Source of the DNA: Streptococcus pseudopneumoniae
GTDB taxonomy: Bacteria > Bacillota > Bacilli > Lactobacillales > Streptococcaceae
Direction: 5' to 3'
DNA length: 64,000 nt
NCBI RefSeq assembly: GCF_001068775.1
Contig: NZ_JWAJ01000099.1
Span: 1-64,000 of the forward strand
Of this stretch, positions 18,443 through 28,291 are shown in pieces. How positions within the stretch are numbered: the stretch's first letter is position 1; every line of letters starts with the position of its first letter. Made by a program: the position numbers and the translations under genes. The notes beneath the pieces are model-generated. The model made no database searches, was not told the origin of the DNA, and worked only from the letters and a program-made list of their open reading frames with translations.

Positions 18443-19552
18443 ATGGCAACAAAACAAAAAGAAGTAACAACCTTTGACGTCCAAGTAGCGGAATTTATTC
18501 GCAATCATAAAAAAACTGGTACAGCAACTGATGATGAAATCAATAACGCCCTCGTAATTCCCTTCACTTTAGATGTGGAAGGAATTGAGAATCTTTTGCA
18601 ACGCATTCAAGATGCTGGTATCTCAATTACGGACAACGAAGGAAATCCAAGTGCGCGTGTTTTGAGCACTGAGGAAGAACCAGAGTTGACTGATGAAGAT
18701 TTGATTGGTTCAACCTCTGCTAAGGTCAATGACCCTGTCCGTATGTATTTGAAGGAAATCGGGGTTGTGCCTCTGCTTACAAATGAAGAGGAAAAAGAGT
18801 TGGCCCTTGCTGTTGAAGCAGGTGACATCGAAGCGAAACAACGCCTTGCAGAAGCTAACCTTCGTCTGGTTGTTTCTATCGCTAAACGTTATGTTGGACG
18901 TGGAATGCAGTTCCTTGACTTGATTCAAGAAGGAAACATGGGCTTGATGAAGGCCGTTGATAAGTTTGACTATTCTAAAGGGTTCAAATTCTCAACTTAT
19001 GCAACTTGGTGGATTCGTCAGGCTATTACTCGTGCCATTGCTGACCAAGCTCGTACTATCCGTATCCCAGTACACATGGTTGAAACCATTAACAAGCTTG
19101 TCCGTGAGCAACGTAATCTTCTTCAAGAGTTGGGACAAGATCCAACTCCTGAACAAATCGCTGAACGCATGGATATGACACCTGACAAGGTTCGTGAAAT
19201 CCTCAAGATTGCCCAAGAGCCGGTTTCTCTTGAAACACCAATCGGTGAAGAGGATGACAGCCACCTTGGTGATTTTATCGAGGATGAAGTGATTGAAAAT
19301 CCAGTGGACTACACAACTCGTATCGTCTTGCGTGAACAGTTGGATGAAGTGTTAGACACATTGACTGACCGTGAAGAGAATGTCTTGCGTCTCCGTTTTG
19401 GTCTCGATGATGGGAAAATGCGTACCTTGGAGGATGTTGGTAAAGTCTTTAACGTAACGCGTGAACGTATCCGTCAGATTGAGGCCAAAGCTTTGAGAAA
19501 ACTTCGCCAGCCAAGTCGAAGCAAACCACTTCGTGATTTCATTGAAGATTAA
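18443..19552 (+). CDS. rpoD: Primary sigma factor SigA (RpoD)
   Basis: The 369-residue housekeeping sigma factor. Region 1.2 ([17 protein letters not shown]) begins about residue 96. Region 2 includes [27 protein letters not shown] and the promoter -10 helix [17 protein letters not shown]. Region 4 carries the -35 helix-turn-helix [28 protein letters not shown] near the end. It overlaps functionally with dnaG in one operon (2-base gap, GGAG ribosome binding site inside dnaG's end). Confidence 0.97.
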   Translation: MATKQKEVTTFDVQVAEFIRNHKKTGTATDDEINNALVIPFTLDVEGIENLLQRIQDAGISITDNEGNPSARVLSTEEEPELTDEDLIGSTSAKVNDPVRMYLKEIGVVPLLTNEEEKELALAVEAGDIEAKQRLAEANLRLVVSIAKRYVGRGMQFLDLIQEGNMGLMKAVDKFDYSKGFKFSTYATWWIRQAITRAIADQARTIRIPVHMVETINKLVREQRNLLQELGQDPTPEQIAERMDMTPDKVREILKIAQEPVSLETPIGEEDDSHLGDFIEDEVIENPVDYTTRIVLREQLDEVLDTLTDREENVLRLRFGLDDGKMRTLEDVGKVFNVTRERIRQIEAKALRKLRQPSRSKPLRDFIED

Positions 19553-19569
19553 TCTGAGGGAGAGTGAAA

Positions 19570-19899
19570 ATGGCTTATACAGAAGAACAGATTGAAAACA
19601 TCAAAACACGTATTTTGACAGCCCTAGAAGAAGTGATTGACCCAGAATTGGGAATTGATATCGTCAATCTAGGCTTGATCTACGAGATTCGTTTTGATGG
19701 CGATACAGGTGAGACTGAAATTGATATGACCTTAACAACCATGGGTTGTCCCTTGGCAGATCTTTTAACCGACCAAATCTATGATGCTATGACGGATGTT
19801 CCAGAGGTTACTAACGTTGATGTGAAATTAGTTTGGTATCCAGCTTGGACGGTTGAAAAAATGAGCCGCTATGCTCGCATTGCTTTAGGTATCAAGTAA
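19570..19899 (+). CDS. MIP18/SufT-like (DUF59) Fe-S assembly protein
   Basis: A 109-residue protein of the DUF59/PaaD-MIP18 family, thought to aid iron-sulfur cluster assembly or transfer. Diagnostic phrases are EEVIDPELGIDIVNLGLIYEI (about residues 14-34) and MTLTTMGCPLADLL with the conserved cysteine near residue 60. Usual length. I chose ATG 19570; a GTG six bases upstream lies inside the GGGAGAGTG ribosome binding site. It follows rpoD by 17 bases, an order I recall from other streptococci. Confidence 0.88.
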   Translation: MAYTEEQIENIKTRILTALEEVIDPELGIDIVNLGLIYEIRFDGDTGETEIDMTLTTMGCPLADLLTDQIYDAMTDVPEVTNVDVKLVWYPAWTVEKMSRYARIALGIK

Positions 19900-19910
19900 G
19901 TAAATGATAA

Positions 19911-19968
19911 AAAGAGAAATAGTGTTGACGCCAGGAAATTCCCAGCTTTTATACTATCTCTCTTTTAA
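19911..19968 (+). terminator. Probable terminator of the dnaG-rpoD operon
   Basis: AAAGAGAAATAGT (19911-19923) can pair with ACTATCTCTCTTT (19953-19965) with one mismatch across a long loop, followed by TTAATTT. The loop is about 29 bases, so confidence is moderate. Confidence 0.45.
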
Positions 19969-19992
19969 TTTGCTGATTTTATTTGAAGAAAA

Positions 19993-20001
19993 TGGTATAA
20001 T
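19993..20001 (+). promoter_or_regulatory. Extended -10 promoter of cpoA, possibly leaderless
   Basis: TGGTATAAT ends at 20001 with a poor -35. The candidate ATG at 20009 begins 7 bases after the -10, which is where transcription would start, and no ribosome binding site precedes it. Confidence 0.6.
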
Positions 20002-20008
20002 GGTTACT

Positions 20009-21052
20009 ATGGAAAAAGAGAAATTACGCATCAATATGCTAAGTTCAAGTGAAAAAGTGGCGGGCCAAGGTGTGTCTGGTGCTTACCGTGAACTGGTACA
20101 GCTTTTAAAACGAGATGCGAAAGACCAACTGATCGTAACAGAAAATCTTCCAATCGAAGCGGATGTTACTCATTTTCATACGATTGATTTTCCTTATTAT
20201 CTCTCGACCTTTCAGAAAAAACGTTCTGGTCGTAAGATTGGCTATGTTCACTTCTTACCTGATACCTTGGAAGGTAGTTTGAAGATTCCATTCTTCTTAA
20301 AGGGGATTGTCAAACGCTATGTATTTTCTTTTTATGACCGTATGGAGCATCTGGTTGTGGTCAATCCTACCTTCATTGAGGATTTAGTGGCTGCTGGAAT
20401 TCCACGTGAAAAAGTGACCTATATTCCTAACTTTGTCAATAAAGAAAAATGGCATTCACTTCCTATAGAGCAAGTTGAGCAACTTCGTAAAGATATGGGA
20501 ATTGATGAGAATCAGTTTGTAGTCGTTGGTGCAGGTCAGGTTCAGAAGCGTAAAGGAATAGATGACTTTATCACTCTAGCTGAGGAATTACCGGATATCA
20601 CTTTTATTTGGGCTGGTGGCTTCTCTTTTGGGGGAATAACGGATGGTTATGAACGCTATAAAAAGATTATGGATAATCCTCCAGAGAATCTGATTTTCCC
20701 TGGAATTGTTGAGCCAGAACGGATGAGAGAACTCTATGCTTTGGCAGATTTGTTCTTACTTCCTAGCTATAACGAGCTCTTTCCAATGACTATTTTAGAG
20801 GCAGCAAGTTGTGAAGCTCCCATTATGCTTCGTGATCTAGAACTTTACAAGGTCATTCTAGAAGGAAATTACAGACCAACCACCGATGTGGAAGAGATGA
20901 AACAAGCTATTATGGAATATAGAGAGCATCCAGAAGCTTTGAAAGCGTTGAAAGAAAAGGCCAAGGCTATTTCAAGAGAATACTCAGAAGAGCATCTTTT
21001 AGAAATATGGCTAAAATTCTATCAGGAGCAAGCGGCTTTAGGAAAAAAATGA
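20009..21052 (+). CDS. cpoA: Glycolipid glycosyltransferase CpoA
   Basis: A 347-residue GT4/GT-B glycosyltransferase. From memory of pneumococcus, CpoA adds galactose to monoglucosyl-diacylglycerol to make GalGlcDAG, and mutations affect piperacillin resistance and membrane lipid balance. Visible features: GQGVSGAYREL near the N-terminus, VVVNPTFIEDL, the phosphate-binding VVGAGQVQKRKGIDDFI and the EX7E-like ELFPMTILEAASCEAP segment. An upstream ATG (19904) gives 35 extra unusual residues before the promoter. ATG 20009 is supported by the MEKEKLRINML start recalled from orthologues. The next gene supplies the substrate lipid. Confidence 0.88.
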   Translation: MEKEKLRINMLSSSEKVAGQGVSGAYRELVQLLKRDAKDQLIVTENLPIEADVTHFHTIDFPYYLSTFQKKRSGRKIGYVHFLPDTLEGSLKIPFFLKGIVKRYVFSFYDRMEHLVVVNPTFIEDLVAAGIPREKVTYIPNFVNKEKWHSLPIEQVEQLRKDMGIDENQFVVVGAGQVQKRKGIDDFITLAEELPDITFIWAGGFSFGGITDGYERYKKIMDNPPENLIFPGIVEPERMRELYALADLFLLPSYNELFPMTILEAASCEAPIMLRDLELYKVILEGNYRPTTDVEEMKQAIMEYREHPEALKALKEKAKAISREYSEEHLLEIWLKFYQEQAALGKK

Positions 21053-21060
21053 GGTAGTAT

Positions 21061-22377
21061 ATGCGAATTGGATTATTTACAGATACTTATTTCCCACAGG
21101 TTTCGGGTGTTGCAACCAGTATTCGAACCTTAAAAACAGAGCTTGAAAAGCAAGGACATGCAGTCTTTATCTTCACGACAACCGATAAGGATGTCAATCG
21201 TTATGAAGACTGGCAGATTATCCGTATCCCTAGTGTTCCTTTCTTTGCCTTTAAGGATCGACGTTTCGCCTATCGTGGATTTACAAAAGCTCTTGAGATT
21301 GCTAAACAGTATCAACTAGACATTATTCATACGCAAACTGAATTTTCTCTTGGTTTATTAGGGATTTGGATTGCGCGTGAATTGCAGATTCCAGTCATTC
21401 ACACCTATCATACCCAGTATGAAGACTATGTTCACTACATTGCTAAGGGCTTGTTAATTCGTCCTAGCATGGTCAAGTATCTTGTAAGGGGATTTCTTCA
21501 TGATGTTGATGGAGTGATTTGTCCAAGTGAAATTGTGCGAGACCTCCTATCAGATTATAAGGTCAAAGTAGAAAAACGAGTTATTCCTACAGGGATTGAG
21601 CTAGCCAAGTTTGAACGACCTGAGATTGAACCAGAACATATCGTAGACTTACGTGATAAATTAGGCATTAAGAAAGATGAAAAGATGCTTCTTAGTCTTT
21701 CCCGGGTGTCTTACGAAAAGAACATTCAAGCTGTTTTGGCAGCACTTCCAGATGTTCTAAAAGAAGAGCAAAATGTTAAATTAGTCGTTGCTGGAGATGG
21801 ACCTTATCTGGAAAACCTCAAGGAGCAAGCAGAAGATTTGCAGATTCAGGATTCTGTTATCTTTACAGGTATGATCGCTCCAAGCGAGACAGCACTTTAC
21901 TATAAGGCGGCTGATTTCTTCATTTCAGCTTCAACTAGTGAGACGCAAGGCTTGACCTATCTTGAAAGTCTTGCAAGTAAGACTCCGGTAATAGCTCATG
22001 GAAATCCTTATCTAGATAATTTGATTAGCGATAAGATGTTTGGAACTCTTTATTATGAAGAGAGAGATTTAGCAGGGGCTATTTTAGAAGCTTTAATTGC
22101 AACTCCAAAGATGGATGAAAAACTTTTGGCTGAAAAATTATATGAAATTTCAGCTGAGAATTTTGCTAAGAGAGTCCATGAGTTTTATTTGGATGCTATC
22201 ATCTCAAACAATTTTGAAAAAGAATTAACTCGTGATGAGCCGATGACACAACGGATTTTAAAGACAGTATTTTACTTGCCACAGCAGGCAGTTTCAGTTC
22301 CAGTCAAAAGTTCTAAACGAATGTTAAAAGCATCCAAGAAACAGTTGAATGATTTGAGAGATTATTGGAATGACTAA
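21061..22377 (+). CDS. 1,2-diacylglycerol 3-alpha-glucosyltransferase (MGlcDAG synthase)
   Basis: A 438-residue GT4 enzyme predicted to transfer glucose from UDP-glucose to diacylglycerol, making the monoglucosyl-DAG used by CpoA and for lipoteichoic acid anchoring. The N-terminus MRIGLFTDTYFPQVSGVATS is the classic GT4 donor/acceptor motif. HTYHTQYEDYVHY, VIPTGIEL, SRVSYEKNIQAVL and the EX7E motif SETQGLTYLESLASKTP follow. A basic C-terminal tail (KSSKRMLKASKKQLND) may contact the membrane. It begins 8 bases after cpoA. Confidence 0.88.
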   Translation: MRIGLFTDTYFPQVSGVATSIRTLKTELEKQGHAVFIFTTTDKDVNRYEDWQIIRIPSVPFFAFKDRRFAYRGFTKALEIAKQYQLDIIHTQTEFSLGLLGIWIARELQIPVIHTYHTQYEDYVHYIAKGLLIRPSMVKYLVRGFLHDVDGVICPSEIVRDLLSDYKVKVEKRVIPTGIELAKFERPEIEPEHIVDLRDKLGIKKDEKMLLSLSRVSYEKNIQAVLAALPDVLKEEQNVKLVVAGDGPYLENLKEQAEDLQIQDSVIFTGMIAPSETALYYKAADFFISASTSETQGLTYLESLASKTPVIAHGNPYLDNLISDKMFGTLYYEERDLAGAILEALIATPKMDEKLLAEKLYEISAENFAKRVHEFYLDAIISNNFEKELTRDEPMTQRILKTVFYLPQQAVSVPVKSSKRMLKASKKQLNDLRDYWND

Positions 22378-22403
22378 GGTCTTCGAAGAAAGGAAATGAA
22401 GAA

Positions 22404-22595
22404 ATGAAAAAGAAATTTATGAGAAGCAGTCGAGATCAAAAAATTGGTGGAGTATGCGCTGGTTTAGCTAATTATTTTGATATTGATCCGACAATCGTAC
22501 GTGTGATCTGGGGAGTTCTAGCTTTTTGTTATGGTAGCGGACTTATTGCTTACTTAATCTTGTGGGCAATTGCTCCAGTCTCGGAAGAGTATTAA
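22404..22595 (+). CDS. PspC-domain small membrane protein
   Basis: A 63-residue protein that is entirely a PspC (phage-shock) domain: KFMRSSRDQKIGGVCAGLANYF (about residues 4-25) and a membrane segment VIWGVLAFCYGSGLIAYLILWAIAP (about 34-58). Such proteins sense or support membrane integrity. Placement after two glycolipid glycosyltransferases suggests a link to membrane lipid homeostasis. AAGGAAATGAAG precedes the ATG. Confidence 0.88.
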   Translation: MKKKFMRSSRDQKIGGVCAGLANYFDIDPTIVRVIWGVLAFCYGSGLIAYLILWAIAPVSEEY

Positions 22596-22625
22596 AAATA
22601 GGGAATTTTAGAAAAGGAGAAAATA

Positions 22626-22760
22626 ATGGCATTTGGTGATAATGGAAAACGTAAAAAAACATTTTTTGAGAAATTGACACTATTCGTCGTTTTGATTATG
22701 TTGTTCGTAACCTTAGCAGGTATCTTTGCTACAGCCATCGGTGTATTTAGCAGATTTTAA
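22626..22760 (+). CDS. DUF4044-type small membrane protein
   Basis: A 44-residue protein (start MAFGDNGKRKKTFFEKL) with a short basic N-terminus and one membrane helix (about residues 18-40, LFVVLIMLFVTLAGIFATAIG). It resembles the DUF4044 family of lactobacillales. AAAAGGAGAAA gives a strong ribosome binding site. It continues the cpoA-MGlcDAG synthase-PspC cluster and precedes obg. Function unknown. Confidence 0.8.
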   Translation: MAFGDNGKRKKTFFEKLTLFVVLIMLFVTLAGIFATAIGVFSRF

Positions 22761-22762
22761 AA

Positions 22763-22819
22763 TGCTAGATTTTCTAGCAAGTAGTAATAGTTGGTGACTG
22801 GGATTTCCCAGCCCTTTTT
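22763..22819 (+). terminator. Hairpins between the cpoA cluster and obg
   Basis: Two stems: TGCTAGA (22763-22769) / TCTAGCA (22773-22779), and CTGGG (22798-22802) / CCCAG (22807-22811) followed by CCCTTTTT. The second is the more terminator-like, of moderate strength. Confidence 0.5.
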
Positions 22820-22835
22820 AAAGTGAGAAAAGAAT

Positions 22836-24146
22836 ATGAGTATGTTTTTAGATACAGCCAAGATTAAGGTCAAGGCTGGAAATGGCGGTGATGGGATGGT
22901 TGCCTTTCGCCGTGAAAAATATGTCCCTAATGGAGGACCATGGGGTGGTGACGGTGGCCGTGGTGGTAACGTTGTTTTCGTTGTAGATGAAGGTTTACGT
23001 ACCCTTATGGATTTCCGTTACAATCGTCATTTTAAAGCCCAGTCAGGTGAAAAAGGAATGACTAAAGGAATGCACGGACGCGGTGCAGAAGACTTGATTG
23101 TCCGAGTACCTCAAGGTACAACTGTGCGTGATGCAGAAACTGGAAAAGTTATCACTGACTTGATTGAGCACGGCCAAGAGTTTATCGTTGCTCACGGTGG
23201 TCGAGGTGGTCGTGGGAATATCCGTTTTGCGACACCAAAAAATCCTGCACCTGAAATCTCAGAAAATGGAGAACCTGGTCAGGAACGTGAGTTACAGTTA
23301 GAACTTAAAATCCTTGCGGATGTTGGTTTGGTTGGCTTCCCTTCAGTTGGTAAATCAACTCTACTCAGTGTGATTACCTCTGCAAAACCTAAAATTGGTG
23401 CCTACCACTTTACAACAATCGTTCCAAATCTTGGTATGGTCCGTACCCAATCAGGTGAGTCCTTTGCAGTGGCAGACCTCCCTGGTTTGATCGAAGGCGC
23501 TAGTCAAGGTGTGGGCTTGGGGACTCAGTTCCTTCGCCATATTGAGCGTACTCGCGTTATCCTTCACATCATCGATATGTCAGCCAGTGAAGGACGTGAT
23601 CCTTACGAAGATTATCTAGCTATTAACAAAGAGTTGGAATCTTACAACCTTCGTCTTATGGAACGTCCCCAAATCATTGTTGCTAATAAGATGGATATGC
23701 CAGAAAGCAAAGAAAACCTTGAAGAATTCAAGAAAAAATTGGCAGCTAACTATGATGAGTTCGAGGACTTACCAGCCATCTTCCCAATCTCAGGTTTGAC
23801 TAAGCAAGGTCTTGCACCTTTACTTGATGCAACAGCCGAGCTTCTTGATAAGACACCAGAATTCCTTCTTTATGATGAGTCAGAAATGGAAGAAGAAGTT
23901 TATTATGGCTTTGACGAAGAAGAAAAACCATTTGAAATTAGTCGTGATGACGATGCAACTTGGGTACTTTCAGGTGAAAAACTCATTAAACTCTTTAACA
24001 TGACTAACTTTGATCGTGATGAGTCTGTCATGAAGTTTGCTCGTCAGTTGCGCGGTATGGGAGTTGATGAAGCTCTCCGTGCCCGTGGTGCCAAGGATGG
24101 AGATCTAGTTCGTATCGGCAAATTTGAGTTTGAGTTTGTAGACTAG
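22836..24146 (+). CDS. obg: GTPase Obg (CgtA)
   Basis: A 436-residue essential GTPase linked to 50S ribosome assembly and stress signalling. The glycine-rich OBG fold occupies about residues 4-160 ([33 protein letters not shown]). The G domain has G1 GFPSVGKST (about 167-175), G3 [10 protein letters not shown] and G4 NKMD. A C-terminal OCT domain starts about residue 355 ([16 protein letters not shown]) and ends [12 protein letters not shown] 22842 two codons later is an alternative start. Length is usual. Confidence 0.96.
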   Translation: MSMFLDTAKIKVKAGNGGDGMVAFRREKYVPNGGPWGGDGGRGGNVVFVVDEGLRTLMDFRYNRHFKAQSGEKGMTKGMHGRGAEDLIVRVPQGTTVRDAETGKVITDLIEHGQEFIVAHGGRGGRGNIRFATPKNPAPEISENGEPGQERELQLELKILADVGLVGFPSVGKSTLLSVITSAKPKIGAYHFTTIVPNLGMVRTQSGESFAVADLPGLIEGASQGVGLGTQFLRHIERTRVILHIIDMSASEGRDPYEDYLAINKELESYNLRLMERPQIIVANKMDMPESKENLEEFKKKLAANYDEFEDLPAIFPISGLTKQGLAPLLDATAELLDKTPEFLLYDESEMEEEVYYGFDEEEKPFEISRDDDATWVLSGEKLIKLFNMTNFDRDESVMKFARQLRGMGVDEALRARGAKDGDLVRIGKFEFEFVD

Positions 24147-24155
24147 GAGATAGCT

Positions 24156-24320
24156 ATGGGAGATAAACCGATATCTTTCCGAGATGCTGATGGAAATTTT
24201 GTTTCTGCAGCAGACGTCTGGAATGAGAAGAAGTTAGAAGAACTGTTTAATCGCCTCAATCCAAATCGTGCTTTGAGACTAGCAAGAACTAAAAAGCAAG
24301 CTGAAAATAGCAAATCATAA
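24156..24320 (+). CDS. Conserved small protein downstream of obg
   Basis: A 54-residue hydrophilic protein (start MGDKPISFRDADGNFVSAAD, then WNEKKLEELFNRLNPNRALRLARTKK) with a TAGGAGA ribosome binding site 6 bases upstream. Such a short basic-tailed protein after obg is familiar from streptococci, but I know no function. It may be cotranscribed with obg; the strong bidirectional terminator at 24324-24352 begins 4 bases after its stop. Confidence 0.75.
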   Translation: MGDKPISFRDADGNFVSAADVWNEKKLEELFNRLNPNRALRLARTKKQAENSKS

Positions 24321-24323
24321 AAT

Positions 24324-24357
24324 AATCCCGTGATGATAGTCATCACGGGATTTTGTT
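24324..24357. terminator. Bidirectional terminator between obg operon and argR
   Basis: A perfect 13-bp stem AATCCCGTGATGA (24324-24336) / TCATCACGGGATT (24340-24352) with a 3-base loop, followed by TT and preceded by AA-rich sequence, sits between converging genes. Confidence 0.92.
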
Positions 24358-24826
24358 ACCGATCAAAAAATAGAGGTGGTGCAAATTGTTTGAGGCGTTC
24401 AAAGCAAGATTGAGCTTGTTCTTTATCCTCGCAGATAACCAAACAGACATCATTGCCACAGATGGTAGCCACAACTTCAGGGAAGTTTAGGGCATCTAAG
24501 ATGGATCCAAAGGATTGCGCCAAACCTGGATAGGTTTTGATGACAACCTGGTGTTGAACAGGATGCATCATGTAGAGGGCTTCCTCCATATACACTTCTA
24601 GGCGTTTTTCCCACTTGGATGTAGAGTCAGTGTTGATTGAATAATAGGAGTGTTCACCTTCACGAATCTTAGAAAGATTCATCAGATTGATGTCTCTTGA
24701 AAGTGTTGCTTGTGTGACCTGTACTCCGTTTTCAATCAGTAGTTCTTGTAATTCAGTTTGGGTATGAATTTTTTGTTTAGTGATTAGGGCTCGGATGAGC
24801 TGGTGTCTTTGCTCGGCTTTGTTCAT
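24356..24826 (-). CDS. argR: ArgR-family arginine-responsive regulator
   Basis: A 156-residue regulator. The N-terminal winged helix is [20 protein letters not shown]...[15 protein letters not shown] (about residues 1-52), with the ArgR recognition segment TQATLSRDI. The C-terminal oligomerisation and arginine-binding domain includes [23 protein letters not shown] and [15 protein letters not shown]. Streptococci often carry several ArgR paralogues (ArgR, AhrC) that act together, so which one this is cannot be settled. GGGAGG lies upstream on the minus strand. Its first 50 bases overlap the end of pepX. Confidence 0.88.
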   Translation of the reverse strand: MNKAEQRHQLIRALITKQKIHTQTELQELLIENGVQVTQATLSRDINLMNLSKIREGEHSYYSINTDSTSKWEKRLEVYMEEALYMMHPVQHQVVIKTYPGLAQSFGSILDALNFPEVVATICGNDVCLVICEDKEQAQSCFERLKQFAPPLFFDR

Positions 24827-27116
24827 CTACAGTTACCTCCCTTTTAAAAGGTATCTCAAGATTGGACTGTGCAAGGTCGACAGTCAAGTGATAGTCTGTA
24901 TTGTCACGTACAGTAATCTCAAAGTCTGTTGTGTAAAGAACGAGACGTACTGTATCGCCTTCTTTTAGTTTGTAAATAGTTGGTTGGAGTTCAAATTGGA
25001 ATTCCATCCATTCATCTGGCTTGATCTCTTCGATTTTCAATAAACCATGACGATTTTGAAGATTGAGATAGCCTTTGGTGATAACACGCTGTGCATTTAG
25101 GCTAAATGGTAGTTCGCAAAGGTTTTCCAGCATGTGGTAACGACCATTATCAATAGTACGAGCAGCCAAAACTCCTGGATATGGTTGTAGGTATTTCTTT
25201 TGACCAAGTTCGAGAAATTGGGCAGAGAGAAGACCTTTATTAGTACTTGACTTGAGACGAAGGTTTAGTTTAACACGACCATTGATATGAAGATCTTCAG
25301 TCACTGGAAGATCAATGGTAATCTGATTCACCTTACCTTGATACAATTCATTATTAAAGGTTTGGTAGGTCTTTCCAAATCGTTCGAAGTCAGAATCTTG
25401 GTAATGATTTTCAATGACAGCTTCTTCAGTACCTAAAGAGAAAGCTTTATGGTCACTTTGATTTCCAAAATCTTCAAGTGACAGCCAGGTTTGAGGAGCA
25501 GTATTGTCTTGCCAAACGACTCTTGGAAGTTGGTAGTCAGTTTCTTGCTCCAATAATTTCTGCGTCAAAAGAGTATTCATGGATTCACGGAAATCAATAG
25601 ACTGCCAGTTGTTCATATAAACATGGGCGCCGTTATGGTAAAAGAGATGTTTTTTAATATTGCTTGGAAGAGCATTGAACATTTGATAGACATGAAGTGG
25701 TTTTACATTCCAGTCTTGTGAACCGTGGGTAAAGACAACTTCAGCCTTAACCTTTTGGGCATTGAGTAGGTAGTTGCGGTCATGCCAAAATTGGTTATAA
25801 TCTCCAGTTTTACGGTCTAAATTTTTCTTCAGTTCTTCTATAGAATCTTTATGAGCCTCGTTTCCACGAATATAGTCACCAGCTAAGAGATTACGAGAAT
25901 AAGTTAATTCATCTAATGAATCGAAGTCCTCCCCTGGATAGCCACCAGGGCTTGTTACCAGACCATTTTCTCGGTAATAGTTGTACCAAGAAGAAATACC
26001 GGCTTCAACAATGATGACCTCTAAACCATCCACTCCTGTGCTAGCAAGACCATTAGACATTGTTCCTAGATAAGAAAGACCAGTAGTGGCGACTTTACCA
26101 TTGGACCAGTCAGCCTTGACTTGACGTTCACGACTATGGTCTGTAAAGGCACGACAACGACCATTGAGCCAATCAATGACATTTTTATAGGCTTCAACTT
26201 GTCGGTAGTCACCATTAATCATCTGACCTTGAGAATCCTTTGTACCAAGACCAGATACGTAGATATTTGCAAATCCTCTTGGAAGGAAGTAGTCGTTAAG
26301 TGTGTAGCTGCTATTGATATGAGTCAGTTTTTCTTCGGCTTCTGAAACGAGGTCTGCTTGGCCAACTGGCTCAACAAAACTAATCCTTGGTTCTTCTAAG
26401 CCAATCTCGTGAGGTTCTTTGACTGCTAACTCCCCTTCCATTTTGTAAAGAGCTTTATCGCTTGCTTTATCATTGGTTCCTTGATGGTAAGGACTTGCAG
26501 TCATGACTGCTGGAATTTTGCCATTGTAAGTCGGACGGATGATGCTAACCTTGACTAAATCAGGTAGACCATCATTATCAGAATCAATACGAGTTTCTAC
26601 ATAAACAACTTCACGAATAACATTGTTAGTTGAGAAAGTAGCCAAACTCTTTCCATTGAAGTAGTGGTAATCATTGTCCTCAGGGATAAGACCATCACTA
26701 ACTAGCTGATCAATCAAGGTATTTCCCTTTTTAGTGCGCGTGTTAAGGAGTTGATAGAGATTGTCAATCAAATCTCCGTATACAATAGGGAATGCCGTTT
26801 CTTTATGAAAAGCTAGACCATCTTCAAAGTCTATTAAGTAGTTGAAACCAAGCAACTGAAAGGTAACAGTATAGAAAATTTCTGAAGTTAATTCACGATC
26901 AGAATTGAAGAAAGTGAGTAGATCAGTTTCTTTGTCAACCGCTAAAGTTGTGAGGGGATAATCCGTATTTTTATAATTGAAAAAATAAGTTCTAACAAAA
27001 GCTTCAAACTGTTCCTTAGCTGAATCTGTTGGATCAAGCTTGAACCCAAGGTTGGATAATTCCTGTAAAGCTTCTTGCTGGCTTACAGGATAGTAACTGA
27101 ATTGATTAAAACGCAT
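24777..27116 (-). CDS. pepX: Xaa-Pro dipeptidyl-peptidase PepX
   Basis: A 779-residue S15-family serine peptidase that removes X-Pro dipeptides. The nucleophile elbow [13 protein letters not shown] (about residue 345) carries the catalytic serine, and [13 protein letters not shown] and [12 protein letters not shown] hold the acid and histidine regions. Typical streptococcal PepX is about 755-760 residues; here an additional tail of about 20 residues ([20 protein letters not shown]) runs into argR by 50 bases, suggesting a lost or shifted stop. RBS is AAAGGAGGC on the minus strand. Confidence 0.95.
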   Translation of the reverse strand: MRFNQFSYYPVSQQEALQELSNLGFKLDPTDSAKEQFEAFVRTYFFNYKNTDYPLTTLAVDKETDLLTFFNSDRELTSEIFYTVTFQLLGFNYLIDFEDGLAFHKETAFPIVYGDLIDNLYQLLNTRTKKGNTLIDQLVSDGLIPEDNDYHYFNGKSLATFSTNNVIREVVYVETRIDSDNDGLPDLVKVSIIRPTYNGKIPAVMTASPYHQGTNDKASDKALYKMEGELAVKEPHEIGLEEPRISFVEPVGQADLVSEAEEKLTHINSSYTLNDYFLPRGFANIYVSGLGTKDSQGQMINGDYRQVEAYKNVIDWLNGRCRAFTDHSRERQVKADWSNGKVATTGLSYLGTMSNGLASTGVDGLEVIIVEAGISSWYNYYRENGLVTSPGGYPGEDFDSLDELTYSRNLLAGDYIRGNEAHKDSIEELKKNLDRKTGDYNQFWHDRNYLLNAQKVKAEVVFTHGSQDWNVKPLHVYQMFNALPSNIKKHLFYHNGAHVYMNNWQSIDFRESMNTLLTQKLLEQETDYQLPRVVWQDNTAPQTWLSLEDFGNQSDHKAFSLGTEEAVIENHYQDSDFERFGKTYQTFNNELYQGKVNQITIDLPVTEDLHINGRVKLNLRLKSSTNKGLLSAQFLELGQKKYLQPYPGVLAARTIDNGRYHMLENLCELPFSLNAQRVITKGYLNLQNRHGLLKIEEIKPDEWMEFQFELQPTIYKLKEGDTVRLVLYTTDFEITVRDNTDYHLTVDLAQSNLEIPFKREVTVDEQSRAKTPAHPSPNH

Positions 27117-27391
27117 AGATGCCTCCTTTGAAGAATCATTCTGAATTTATTATATCAAAAAAGCAAGGAAAATGATAGAAAATACAAGTAACTGTTATAA
27201 TAAACTAAAAAGGAGGACTTCGTGAAATGGAATATAAAAAGACAGATTCGAGGAATCTATTAAATTAAAAATACAGAAATCATAGATTTTGAAAAATAAT
27301 TGAAATATTTTAGATTGCACGCTTAATATAAAATAAAAAACTAGCCATTGAATTAGTAGCAGTTACTAGATTCTATGACTAGTTGTAGAGT
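27117..27391. other. Possible deletion scar between pepX and lacR-type regulator
   Basis: No gene of useful length. On the plus strand, TATAAT (27196-27201), AAGGAGG (27210-27216) and GTG at 27222 open a 13-codon frame (MKWNIKRQIRGIY) that ends at 27263, looking like the front end of a gene that has been deleted. AT-rich sequence follows. The minus-strand terminator of the regulator occupies 27339-27384. Confidence 0.45.
27339..27384 (-). terminator. Terminator of the lacR-type gene
   Basis: On the minus strand AACTAGTCAT pairs with ATGGCTAGTT (one wobble) across a 26-base loop that can itself fold, followed by a T-rich run (complement of 27325-27338). Confidence 0.55.
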
Positions 27392-28159
27392 TTAAGGTTT
27401 AGACTTGATAATTTTAGTTTGTTTAGATAGGGATAGGAGTGTTTCGTCACTTAATTTAGAATCAGTGATAATAGTATCGATATCTGAAATGTTGTAAAAT
27501 GTAAAGAAATCAAACTTATCAAATTTGCTATGGTCAGCGAGGAGATACTTTTTATTGGCGTTTTCCAGTGCTAATTTCTGAGCTTCTCCTTCGTCTTCAC
27601 TAAAAGTAGCGATAGCGTGATCCTTGATACCATTACAACTAACGAAGGCTTTTGAAAATTGCAAATTGGAAATATCTTGGAGGGTTAGAGTGCCTACAAA
27701 TGCTCCAGTAATTGAACGATAATTACCACCGATTAGAATTAGATCAGTCAACTTACGCTCGTTTAGAATGAGAAATACAGGCAAACTATTGGTAACAACA
27801 CGGATGTTATCGATAGAAAGCTCACGCGCAAAGAACTCTAACGTAGTACCTGGACCGATAAAAATAGTTTCTCTTTCTTCAACTAAGTGACTAGCAAAGC
27901 GAGCAATTTCTTGCTTTTCTGCTGTTTGTAGTCCTTGTTTTTCAACGTTAGAACGCTCATTGTTTAACAAAGAACCTGTTCGAAGTTTTTCAGCTCCACC
28001 ATGAACTCGAACCAGCAAATCCTTATCCGCTAACTCTTGTAAATATCGTCTAGCTGTCATATCGGAAATATCAAGGCGATTCATAATCTCTTTAACAGTG
28101 ATAGTCCCTTTTGTATTAACAATTTCTAAAATAGTATCTAGTTTTTCTTGCTTAAGCAT
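27392..28159 (-). CDS. lacR: DeoR-family repressor, LacR-like
   Basis: A 255-residue DeoR-type regulator. The helix-turn-helix is TITVKEIMNRLDISDMTARRYLQELADKDLL (about residues 18-48), followed by RVHGGAEKL and the sugar-phosphate-binding domain (IFIGPGTTLEFFARELS, IGGNYR, DHSKFDKFDFF). It resembles the streptococcal tagatose-6-phosphate-responsive LacR and, as in pneumococcus, stands next to nrdF. No lac genes are present next to it here, so target assignment is uncertain. GGAGGTGATCC precedes the ATG. Confidence 0.75.
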   Translation of the reverse strand: MLKQEKLDTILEIVNTKGTITVKEIMNRLDISDMTARRYLQELADKDLLVRVHGGAEKLRTGSLLNNERSNVEKQGLQTAEKQEIARFASHLVEERETIFIGPGTTLEFFARELSIDNIRVVTNSLPVFLILNERKLTDLILIGGNYRSITGAFVGTLTLQDISNLQFSKAFVSCNGIKDHAIATFSEDEGEAQKLALENANKKYLLADHSKFDKFDFFTFYNISDIDTIITDSKLSDETLLSLSKQTKIIKSKP

Positions 28160-28241
28160 CGGATCACCTCCATATCTATTACTATAATACCATAAACTGG
28201 AAAATCAATCAATGTAAAGAACAAAAATAAACAAAAACAAA

Positions 28242-28277
28242 AAAACATCTGAGTTTTTAAACAAAGTCAGATGTTTT
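28242..28277 (-). terminator. Terminator of nrdF
   Basis: An 11-bp stem AAAACATCTGA (28242-28252) / TCAGATGTTTT (28267-28277). On the minus strand it is followed by a T-rich run (complement of 28231-28241). Confidence 0.85.
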
Positions 28278-28291
28278 CGTAAAGTCTTGTA

